Shown piece by piece: positions 1 to 5,272 of a DNA stretch of 5,272 nucleotides; the stretch's first letter is position 1; each line of letters begins with the position of its first letter. The translations under genes were made by a program, and so were the position numbers. Source of the stretch: Spirochaetota bacterium (GTDB lineage: Bacteria; Spirochaetota; Leptospiria; Turneriellales; Turneriellaceae). Below the pieces are notes generated by a model. It worked only from the letters and a program-made list of their open reading frames with translations, made no database searches and had not been told where the DNA came from. Location of the stretch: contig JAKQXK010000118.1 of the NCBI GenBank assembly GCA_029561505.1, positions 1-5,272 on the forward strand, written 5' to 3'.

Positions 1-60
1 GGTGGCGATTACGGGAAAGGGTTTTTCGCCTGCAAAGAGGGCGTCATTGGGGTGTGTCAT
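1..60 (-). CDS. 5' end of a divergent gene, possibly HpcH/HpaI aldolase/citrate-lyase-like (partial)
   Basis: The minus strand reads an open frame from an ATG at 60-58 to the left edge, giving 20 residues: MTHPNDALFAGEKPFPVIAT. An in-frame TAA lies at 84-82 and no ATG, GTG or TTG lies between it and the ATG, so the start is well constrained. There is no clear Shine-Dalgarno site. A TAAAAT-like -10 box on the minus strand (84-79) would give a very short leader, but no good -35 accompanies it. The His-Pro-x-x-Ala-Leu-Phe-x-Gly-Glu pattern recalls the N-termini of some HpcH/HpaI aldolase/citrate lyase (CoA-ester lyase) proteins. That is memory of a short motif, not proof, and no catalytic part is in the window. 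The gene diverges from the TetR gene across 208 bp, so it could share regulation with it. That there is a gene here is fairly likely; its family is uncertain. Confidence 0.5.
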   Translation of the reverse strand, partial: MTHPNDALFAGEKPFPVIAT

Positions 61-116
61 AATGAGGGAAAAAACGGAATTTTAGACATATCGTCAATTA
101 AAGGGGGGCTTTGTTG

Positions 117-190
117 GCTATGGGCTTACTTGTGGTGCGACGTGCGCAGCAAGTCTCTGCCTTCAGTGCCTGTCAAACCAAGCCCATAGC
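117..190. repeat. Long inverted repeat, 11-bp perfect arms with a structured interior
   Basis: GCTATGGGCTT (117-127) and its exact reverse complement AAGCCCATAGC (180-190) flank 52 bp. The 5' half of the interior can fold again: ACTTG (128-132) with CAAGT (150-154), and TGCG (136-139) with CGCA (145-148). As RNA from either strand this gives an 11-bp closing stem directly continued by a second hairpin. No U-tract follows on either strand, so it is not an ordinary intrinsic terminator. It lies between the divergent genes and upstream of the likely TetR promoter. It could be a structured leader of the minus-strand gene, a small dispersed repeat, or a protein-binding site. Confidence 0.5.
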
Positions 191-209
191 AGAAAGACAT
201 GAAAAATAC

Positions 210-238
210 TTGGCGGCCCGACGCAGCTTTATTATATA
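210..238 (+). promoter_or_regulatory. Possible sigma-70-type promoter of the TetR gene
   Basis: TTGGCG (210-215) and TATATA (233-238) each match 4 of 6 consensus positions and are separated by 17 bp. The -10 box runs into the 235-254 palindrome, which is the expected arrangement for an autorepressed TetR promoter. The surrounding DNA is AT-rich, so other -10 positions are possible. TATTAT at 230-235 matches better but has a poor 14-bp spacer. This call is based on pattern and context only. Confidence 0.35.
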
Positions 239-254
239 TCGAACGTTCGATATA
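235..254. promoter_or_regulatory. Probable TetR-family operator, perfect 20-bp palindrome
   Basis: TATATCGAACGTTCGATATA is a perfect palindrome centred on AACGTT. It ends 14 bp before the ATG of the TetR gene and overlaps the proposed -10 box and likely transcription start. TetR-family dimers typically bind palindromes of about this size next to their own gene, so autorepression of the TetR/AhpD-like pair is the simplest reading. The divergent start at position 60 is 174 bp away, so direct repression of that gene from this site is less certain. No second copy of the full site is seen in the window. Confidence 0.7.
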
Positions 255-268
255 AAAAGAGATTCCAA

Positions 269-826
269 ATGCCCAAGATAGTCGACCACAAAGAATACCG
301 CCGCACGCTACTCGATAGGGCGGTAGTCACTTTTAGCGAGCAGAATTACGCAGACGTTTCGATGCGTGATATAGCGAAAGACCTCGAGGTTTCAACCGGC
401 ACCCTCTACCATTATTTTCCTTCAAAAGAAGAGCTGTTCTGCGCGCTGTTTCTGCATACCGCGCAGGCATCGGCAACCGAAATTGTCGATGAGATGTGCG
501 ACCTGACGACGTTCGATTCGCGCATCGACCGTCTGTTTGACTATTTTCTGAAACGCTGCGACAAGATGCGGCGCCAGTTTCTTTTTTCAACCGATATGCT
601 GCGCAACGATCTGCCTGCTAAGGCGCGAAATCTTTTGCACCGCTGGGCGAGTGAGCTTGAACGGCGCCTTACCGGCGTTCTGGGGCTCGATAAAGATACC
701 GGAATGGCAGTCTTCTTGTTTCTCGCAGGTTCGCTCTATGGCGGCCAGGTGCTGCCACCGTCGCACAACCTTGAACCGGCATTCAATGCAATGAAAAAAA
801 TGATTAAAAAACACAAAGGGGATTAA
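269..826 (+). CDS. TetR/AcrR-family transcriptional regulator
   Basis: This 185-residue protein has the usual size and layout of a TetR-family repressor, a dimeric cytoplasmic DNA-binding protein that leaves its operator when a ligand binds its C-terminal domain. Residues 8-57 form the N-terminal DNA-binding domain. The helix-turn-helix lies around 31-52 and includes the family signature RDIAKDLEVSTGTLYHYFPS followed by KEEL. The remainder (about 58-185) is the variable ligand-binding and dimerisation part and does not reveal the inducer. It contains cysteines at 58, 76 and 97, which could be incidental. The ATG follows a weak purine-rich site (AAAAGAGA, 255-262) and no alternative start lies close upstream. 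The palindrome at 235-254 suggests autoregulation. The stop codon is one base from the next start, so the two are almost certainly co-transcribed and the AhpD-like gene is the first candidate target. Confidence 0.93.
   Translation: MPKIVDHKEYRRTLLDRAVVTFSEQNYADVSMRDIAKDLEVSTGTLYHYFPSKEELFCALFLHTAQASATEIVDEMCDLTTFDSRIDRLFDYFLKRCDKMRRQFLFSTDMLRNDLPAKARNLLHRWASELERRLTGVLGLDKDTGMAVFLFLAGSLYGGQVLPPSHNLEPAFNAMKKMIKKHKGD
816..822 (+). promoter_or_regulatory. Ribosome binding site of the AhpD-like gene
   Basis: AAGGGGA lies 5 bases before the ATG at 828, inside the last codons of the TetR gene. It is a stronger Shine-Dalgarno match than the one before TetR itself. This suggests the downstream protein is made more abundantly than the regulator from the shared message, and it supports the choice of start. 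Confidence 0.65.
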
Positions 827-827
827 C

Positions 828-1421
828 ATGAAACAGAAATTCAGCAAACGGGTTTTTACACCCAAAACTTTGATCGAAATTGTATCTGAGCTCGCGCGAG
901 ACCTGCCGACCTTGCCGTCGACGTTCGCGAGCGGCAGAATATCGCCGGCGTTTCGTGAGCGCATCTTGCTCGCGGTCACATCGGTTAACCGCTGCCGTTA
1001 TTGCCAGTGGGTGCACACCGATCTCGCCGTGGCAAATGGCATGACTACGAGCGACGTGTCTGCACTTTTGGGCTCTGACACCAATAACGTACCTGAAAAT
1101 GAAAAAGCAGCACTCGTCTATGCCCTGCACTATGCAGAAACAAACCGCAACCCAGACCCGGCGCAGCGCGATAAACTCGTCGCCACTTATGGCGAAGACG
1201 CCGCCCGCGATATTGAGAACTATATCCGTCTTATTTTCTTCTCAAACCTCACGGGTAACACGTTCGATTCGTTCTTGAGCCGCATGCGCGGCGAACCCAG
1301 TTCTGAAGGCAACGCTGTGTTCGAAGGTATTTTTGCCGCACTTTCTGCGCCGGTGCTGCTTTCGCTCGCGGCAATCAGCAAGAATTCCATTAACCCGCTG
1401 GCGAGCCTCGCGCACGGTTAA
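828..1421 (+). CDS. AhpD/carboxymuconolactone decarboxylase-like protein with CxxC-x3-H site
   Basis: This 197-residue protein belongs by pattern to the AhpD-like (carboxymuconolactone decarboxylase) superfamily. An all-helical core begins around residue 25. The motif Cys56-Arg-Tyr-Cys59-x3-His63 matches the redox-active CxxC plus histidine of AhpD-type alkylhydroperoxidases, and Glu44 in the preceding helix fits the proton-relay position. True carboxymuconolactone decarboxylases lack this cysteine pair, so a thiol peroxidase or disulfide role is more likely than ring-cleavage chemistry. The substrate is unknown. The second half (ALHYAE near 119-124, then IRLIFFSNLTGNTFDSFLSR) also resembles the family. 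Residues 164-183 form an unusual hydrophobic C-terminal stretch after the core. The start is one base after the TetR stop and is supported by AAGGGGA at 816-822. TetR partners often control such small redox proteins, which suggests a response to an organic or oxidising compound. Confidence 0.85.
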   Translation: MKQKFSKRVFTPKTLIEIVSELARDLPTLPSTFASGRISPAFRERILLAVTSVNRCRYCQWVHTDLAVANGMTTSDVSALLGSDTNNVPENEKAALVYALHYAETNRNPDPAQRDKLVATYGEDAARDIENYIRLIFFSNLTGNTFDSFLSRMRGEPSSEGNAVFEGIFAALSAPVLLSLAAISKNSINPLASLAHG

Positions 1422-1434
1422 CGGCAGCTACAAA

Positions 1435-1454
1435 AACAGACTAAAAAGTCTGTT
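1435..1454 (+). other. Intergenic hairpin between the AhpD-like gene and the ATPase gene
   Basis: AACAGACT (1435-1442) and AGTCTGTT (1447-1454) form a perfect 8-bp stem closed by an AAAA tetraloop, 13 bases after the AhpD-like stop codon. It is not followed by a U-tract, so it is at best a weak terminator. It could stabilise the 3' end of the upstream message or lower read-through into the ATPase gene. The 75-bp gap otherwise shows no convincing promoter: TTGACG at 1463-1468 lacks a partner -10 box. Confidence 0.5.
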
Positions 1455-1496
1455 ATGAATCGTTGACGAACCGTCTGGCGATGCGGGTGGTGCACT

Positions 1497-4400
1497 ATGC
1501 TGCGCGAGCACCTGAAAGCTGAGAATATCATCTTCGATCTGACAGGCAGCGCCGATGCAGCGATTGAGACGCTCATCGGCGCAAATGCCGGTGCCGACTT
1601 AGGTCTCGTGCGCACTGCATTCGCCGAGGTTGGCCACTCACCTTATGCCAGCGTCGAACACGGTGTGCTGATACCGCATGCTCGCGTGCACGGGCTTAAG
1701 CGCACGATCGCCGCACTTGGCTTGTCGCGCGAGGGGTTGAAGCACGGCAGCGGCACCGTTTACGTGGTGCTCTTTATCGCATTGCCTGCGGGTGAAACGG
1801 CGCACGAGCTGCAATTGTTGCAGGGTATGTCTTCTGTGCTGCCAGCGATCGCTGGCGAGCTGCGCGAACTCGGTGAAGCGGCTGCTGTGCTCGACGCGCT
1901 CAAGCGCGGTGAAGAGCATGCGAAGCCGTCTTTTCGTAACCTCACGCAAGAGCAGATTGAGTTTGAACTCGCAACAGACCTTAAAGGGGGATTAACCACG
2001 CGAGAAGCCCAGGCACGTTTGGCAGAATTCGGCGGCAATGTCGTGAGGCGCGGCCGCCGAGTGCCATGGTATGTAAAACTCGCACGCAACTTCTTCAGTT
2101 TTTTCGCGATTCTGCTGTGGGGGGCGGCTGCCCTCTGTTACGTACCCGGCGTCGACATGCCGCAGCTTGGCACTGCGATTGTGATCGTCGTGGTCGTGAA
2201 CGGTATTTTTTCGTTCTTGCAAGAATTCAAATCTGACAAGGCTGTCGATGCGCTGAAACGGCTCATGGCACGCACCTCGAAGGTGATGCGCGACGGCGCC
2301 GTGACCGAAATTGCTGCCGACGAACTTGTGCCTGGTGACGTAATTCTGCTCGAAGAAGGCGATATCGTGCCTGCAGACTCAAGGCTCGTCGATGCATTCG
2401 ACGTCGAAGTCGACAATTCGTCACTTACAGGCGAATCAACGTCTGCCAAACGATACAAGTCAGATCAGCCCGTGCTGCTCGAAGGCCGTTTTTTGTGGAT
2501 AGAATTGCCGAATATTGTTTTTGCAGGCTCGACGTTGATTCGGGGCAGCGGACGCGCAGTCGTCTACGCCACCGGCATGGCGACCGAAATTGGCAAAATT
2601 GCTGACCTGACGCTGGGCATTCAGAGCGAACCCAGCCCGCTGCAGAAACAGCTGAAGAGCACTGTTTACGCGATCTCTCTGCTCGCGCTCACGATAGGTC
2701 TAACTTTTCTTTTTATGGGTTGGCTCGTTGCGGGGTTGAGTTTTGTTCAGGCATTCATCTTCTTTATCGGTATATTCGTCGCGAACGTGCCCGAGGGCCT
2801 CTTGCCAACGGTGACCCTCTCGCTCGCGATGGGTGTGACGCGCATGGCGAAACGCAACGCGATCGTAAAAAATCTGTCGTCTGTCGAAACGCTGGGTTGC
2901 ACAACTGTGATTGGCACCGATAAGACCGGCACGCTCACGCAGAATCTCATGATGGTACAGCAGGTGATCGCCGGTGGTGATAGTTTTGCAGTTGAAGGCC
3001 ACGGTTACGACGCCGCCGGGCGTTTCTTGCACGCTGGTAAAGATTTCACGCGCGAAGAGATCGCGTCGCACGCACCACTCAAGGGGCTGATCGATTGCGG
3101 CTATATCTGCAACAACGCCCGGCTCGAGCGCGTTACCGGCGGCACGCGCGTCATTGGTGACCCGACTGAAGGGTGCTTACAGACTCTCGCCGCCCGCGCC
3201 GGAATCGCCGGCACACACCAGCGCCTGCATTTGAATCCGTTTGAATCGGTGCGAAAACGCATGAGTGTGGTAATTCATGATTTGGCCACGCGGCGCCGCG
3301 TCGCGTACGTGAAAGGTGCCCCGCTCGAGACTCTCGCCTGCTGCGACCAGATATGGCTGGCGGGTGGGGTCGTGACGCTGACCGAGGCGTTACGCGAGAA
3401 AATTCGGGGCGAGACTGACGCGCTTGCGGCGCAGGGTTATCGCGTGCTCGCGTTCGCGTCACGCAGCGATGATTCGCTGCAGCGCATTCAATCTTTTACC
3501 GTTGACAATACTGAAACTCAGCTGACGTTTCTGGGCCTTGCGGCTATCTCTGACCCTGTGAGGCCCGGTGTGGCCGAAGCGATTCAGGCCTGCCACACGG
3601 CGGGTATTCGTATCATGATGATCACGGGCGATTACCCGCTCACGGCGAAGAGCATTGCGAAGCAGATTGGTCTCGGCGCGGGCGGCGAAATCTCTGTACT
3701 CACGGGAACCGAGCTCGCTGCCCTTTCTGATGCACAGGTTTGTGAGATACTCAAAACGGGTGAACCTGTGTTCGCGCGCGTATCTCCCGAACAGAAACTG
3801 CGCATTGTCACGTTGCTCAAATCTCTCGGCGAAATTGTGGCAGTGACCGGCGACGGCGTCAACGATGGCCCGGCTCTGAAGAAGGCCGATATCGGCATAG
3901 CAATGGGCATGCGCGGCACAGACGTTGCGAAAGAGGCCGCTGAAATTATACTCACCGACGACAATTTTAGTTCGATCGTGGCGGCAATCGAAGAAGGCAG
4001 GGGAATCTTTGATAACATCAGAAAATTTTCGTCTTATGTTTTTAACAGCAACCCGCAAGAGCTCTACCCGTTTTTGCTGTGGATGCTGATTCCGGGTTAC
4101 CCGCTGGTGATGACTGTCATGGGCGTGCTTGCGGTCGATGTCGGTACCGACCTGATACCGGCGATGGGGCTCGGCATCGAACCGCCAGAAAAGGGAATCA
4201 TGCAACGGCCGCCGCGCAAGCGGGGTGAGCGCCTGCTTTCGATGCCGTTCATTCTGCGCTCTTATCTCGTGCAGGGCAGTATACTGGCTTTTAGTTGTTT
4301 TGCCACTTATTATTATTTCGCGTGGACGATGGGTTTTGTCAGCAGCGGTAACTGGCTGATGCACCTGCCGGCATCGCCCGCAAAACTCGATATGTCACAG

Positions 4401-5012
4401 GCGACGCACATCTACCTGCAGTCATTGACGGCATTTTTCTTTCCCACGATTGCGGTACAGATCGGCAACGTTCTCTGCAAACGCTCGCATACAGCATCGC
4501 TCTTCTCGCGCAGTTTCTTGCGCGAAAGCACGCGGGCGGCTGATATGGCAGCGCTCAGGGCGTATCGGCCCAAACGCCGCACGCTCAGCGTCAATATTCG
4601 TTACCGTTTTGAAGAGGCGCACCATGATGATACGCAGCGCGCATTCTTTTCGCAGTTTGGTCAGCTGATTACATTTCCGTTTCGGGTGCTCTATATGCGC
4701 CTGGCCAACTTTACCGTCGGTTTACGCCGCATCACCCTGGTTCCGGTGCTGCGCGCCATGGCAGCATTCTTCGAAAAACACCCGATCTTTTACAATTTTG
4801 TCTCGAATCCGCTGATAGACATTGGTGTTGCCGTGCAGTTCTTGCTCTGTTATGCCTTTTTCTATACCGATCTGGGAAAAATTTACTATTTCGAACCGGT
4901 GCCCTGGCATGTGTACCTCTTTGCCTTTCACGGCACTGTTCTGATTATTGCGTTCGAAGAAGTCAAAAAATACTTTCGCCGGCGCGGTCACCGCCTTGAA
5001 TTTCTGGGTTAG
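1497..5012 (+). CDS. Cation-transporting P2-type (Na,K-ATPase-like) ATPase with N-terminal PTS EIIA type-2 domain
   Basis: This 1,171-residue membrane pump is fused to a phosphotransferase domain. Residues 1-140 are an EIIA type-2 domain with phospho-acceptor His61 in GVLIPHAR and the second conserved His103 in AHELQLL. From about 146 the cation-ATPase N-terminal domain begins, followed by M1-M2 (about 190-250), the actuator motif TGES (311-314), M3-M4 with PEGLL (432-436), phosphorylated Asp475 in DKTGTLT, nucleotide-site Lys606 in KGAP, and hinge TGDGVND (784-790). M5 has Ser851, Asn852 and Glu855; M6 has Asp881 and Asp885; M7-M10 follow, ending in a basic tail. The PEGLL, DKTGTLTQN and ALKKADIGIAMG motifs place it near the P2C (Na,K/H,K) group; no heavy-metal CPx motif is present. 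All catalytic residues are intact. The ion could be Na+, K+, H+ or another cation. About 95 extra residues (about 1010-1104) separate M8 and M9. The ATG is the first in-frame start after a TGA at 1464-1466, with GGGTGG (1485-1490) as a plausible ribosome site. PTS phosphorylation of the EIIA domain may control pumping; that is inference. Confidence 0.95.
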   Translation: MLREHLKAENIIFDLTGSADAAIETLIGANAGADLGLVRTAFAEVGHSPYASVEHGVLIPHARVHGLKRTIAALGLSREGLKHGSGTVYVVLFIALPAGETAHELQLLQGMSSVLPAIAGELRELGEAAAVLDALKRGEEHAKPSFRNLTQEQIEFELATDLKGGLTTREAQARLAEFGGNVVRRGRRVPWYVKLARNFFSFFAILLWGAAALCYVPGVDMPQLGTAIVIVVVVNGIFSFLQEFKSDKAVDALKRLMARTSKVMRDGAVTEIAADELVPGDVILLEEGDIVPADSRLVDAFDVEVDNSSLTGESTSAKRYKSDQPVLLEGRFLWIELPNIVFAGSTLIRGSGRAVVYATGMATEIGKIADLTLGIQSEPSPLQKQLKSTVYAISLLALTIGLTFLFMGWLVAGLSFVQAFIFFIGIFVANVPEGLLPTVTLSLAMGVTRMAKRNAIVKNLSSVETLGCTTVIGTDKTGTLTQNLMMVQQVIAGGDSFAVEGHGYDAAGRFLHAGKDFTREEIASHAPLKGLIDCGYICNNARLERVTGGTRVIGDPTEGCLQTLAARAGIAGTHQRLHLNPFESVRKRMSVVIHDLATRRRVAYVKGAPLETLACCDQIWLAGGVVTLTEALREKIRGETDALAAQGYRVLAFASRSDDSLQRIQSFTVDNTETQLTFLGLAAISDPVRPGVAEAIQACHTAGIRIMMITGDYPLTAKSIAKQIGLGAGGEISVLTGTELAALSDAQVCEILKTGEPVFARVSPEQKLRIVTLLKSLGEIVAVTGDGVNDGPALKKADIGIAMGMRGTDVAKEAAEIILTDDNFSSIVAAIEEGRGIFDNIRKFSSYVFNSNPQELYPFLLWMLIPGYPLVMTVMGVLAVDVGTDLIPAMGLGIEPPEKGIMQRPPRKRGERLLSMPFILRSYLVQGSILAFSCFATYYYFAWTMGFVSSGNWLMHLPASPAKLDMSQATHIYLQSLTAFFFPTIAVQIGNVLCKRSHTASLFSRSFLRESTRAADMAALRAYRPKRRTLSVNIRYRFEEAHHDDTQRAFFSQFGQLITFPFRVLYMRLANFTVGLRRITLVPVLRAMAAFFEKHPIFYNFVSNPLIDIGVAVQFLLCYAFFYTDLGKIYYFEPVPWHVYLFAFHGTVLIIAFEEVKKYFRRRGHRLEFLG

Positions 5013-5013
5013 A

Positions 5014-5051
5014 TTTCATTAGCCCGGGGTTTAAACCCCGGGCTAATGAAA
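5014..5051. repeat. Perfect 38-bp palindrome after the ATPase gene, possible bidirectional terminator or dispersed repeat
   Basis: Two 19-bp arms meet without a spacer at TTTAAA. The core is AGCCCGGGG/CCCCGGGCT, bordered by TTTCATT and AATGAAA. It begins one base after the TAG of the ATPase. As RNA it makes a very stable GC-rich hairpin from either strand, which would suit transcript-end formation or 3' protection. No U-tract follows on either side, so a textbook intrinsic terminator is not shown. Similar GC-rich perfect palindromes are often dispersed intergenic repeats, and copy number in the genome would decide between these readings. Confidence 0.6.
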
Positions 5052-5061
5052 CAGTACTGTT
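5050..5061. repeat. Short 12-bp palindrome next to the large palindrome
   Basis: AACAGTACTGTT is a perfect 12-bp palindrome that overlaps the end of the 38-bp palindrome and lies about 39 bases before the start of the downstream gene. It could be an operator half-covered by the repeat, or chance. No regulator can be named from it. Confidence 0.25.
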
Positions 5062-5099
5062 AGAACTTGACTGTGGCGTCAATATTCACCGCCTGCCGC

Positions 5100-5272
5100 A
5101 TGCGCTTTTTTTGCCTGCTCCTTATTGCTTTCTCCACGACGCAGATCGCTGCCCTCGCACCCAACCAAATGGGTAGCGACTTCAACGATGGCATTCAGGC
5201 AAATAACCTGAAACTCGGGCTCGGTTGGTCGCAAGAGAACCACGAATCAATGCGAGCGCATTTGGTCCAGGG
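5100..5272 (+). CDS. Exported protein with signal peptide, 5' part only
   Basis: An open frame runs from ATG 5100-5102 to the right edge, giving 57 complete codons. It begins MRFFCLLLIAFSTTQIAALA, which has the shape of a Sec signal peptide: one basic residue, a hydrophobic core and an Ala-Leu-Ala cleavage site, with the mature part starting at about residue 21 (Pro-Asn-Gln-Met). The mature part seen (37 residues) is polar and includes LKLGLGWSQENHE, which I do not recognise. Codon choice looks like that of the neighbours. No good Shine-Dalgarno site precedes the ATG. GTG (5073) and TTG (5067) are in-frame alternatives after a TAG at 5061-5063, but they would add residues before the natural signal-peptide start. 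The product would act in the periplasm, outer membrane or outside the cell. The function is unknown. Confidence 0.6.
   Translation, partial: MRFFCLLLIAFSTTQIAALAPNQMGSDFNDGIQANNLKLGLGWSQENHESMRAHLVQ

Noticed and set aside
199..255. 18-codon leader-like frame (MKNTWRPDAALLYIERSI) upstream of the TetR gene
   Set aside because: It spans the proposed -35 and -10 boxes and ends inside the operator palindrome, so it would not be on the TetR transcript. Its only ribosome-site candidate is weak and nothing else supports coding.
587..1130. Overlapping minus-strand open frames across the TetR and AhpD-like genes
   Set aside because: They are antisense to two well-supported plus-strand genes, have no ribosome sites or family motifs, and overlap each other.
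1463..1468. TTGACG as a -35 box for a separate ATPase promoter
   Set aside because: No TATAAT-like -10 box lies 16-18 bp downstream; that stretch is GC-rich (GGGTGG).
3459..4364. 301-codon open frame on the minus strand inside the ATPase gene
   Set aside because: Its translation is rich in His and Arg with no recognisable motif, as expected for the antisense of a GC-rich gene. The plus strand here carries conserved ATPase motifs throughout.
1827..5012. Internal start giving the ATPase without the EIIA domain
   Set aside because: The frame is continuous from 1497. The EIIA domain is complete from residue 1 and keeps both key histidines, and no strong internal ribosome site was seen.

Overview
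The window (5,272 bp) comes from a bacterium, probably Gram-negative or spirochaete-like. The coding DNA is moderately GC-rich and the intergenic DNA is AT-rich. The taxonomic guess rests only on general appearance: an exported protein with a classical signal peptide, a bacterial Na,K-ATPase-like pump and weak Shine-Dalgarno sites. It should be treated as low confidence. I see no rRNA, tRNA, CRISPR array or transposase.

Layout, left to right. Positions 1-60 hold the first 20 codons of a gene on the minus strand, which runs off the left edge. Positions 61-268 are a 208-bp divergent intergenic region with a long inverted repeat (117-127/180-190) and a perfect 20-bp palindrome (235-254) that looks like a TetR-family operator. 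From 269 a plus-strand set begins: a TetR-family repressor (269-826), then after a single base an AhpD/carboxymuconolactone-decarboxylase-like protein (828-1421). After a 75-bp gap containing a small hairpin comes a 1,171-residue cation P-type ATPase (1497-5012). A perfect 38-bp palindrome starts one base after the ATPase stop codon. From 5100 to the right edge there is the 5' part of a gene for an exported protein.

The main point of interest is the ATPase. It is one uninterrupted reading frame that joins an N-terminal PTS EIIA type-2 (fructose/mannitol/PtsN-like) domain, with both of its expected histidines, to a complete P2-type ATPase. The ATPase part most resembles the Na,K/H,K (P2C) group: PEGLL in M4, a Ser-Asn-x-x-Glu motif in M5, DVGTD in M6, DKTGTLTQN and TGDGVND. 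This suggests a cation pump whose activity is tuned directly by phosphoryl flow from the phosphotransferase system (EI/HPr). EIIA-Ntr of enterobacteria is known to regulate K+ transport in trans, so the fusion may be a cis version of that logic. The pump also carries about 95 extra residues between M8 and M9, and changes at residues equivalent to the third Na+ site of Na,K-ATPase.

How the genes may work together: the TetR protein probably represses its own promoter and the AhpD-like gene through the 235-254 palindrome. Whether the ATPase is in the same transcript is undecided. It is co-directional, but the 75-bp gap and hairpin allow separate control.
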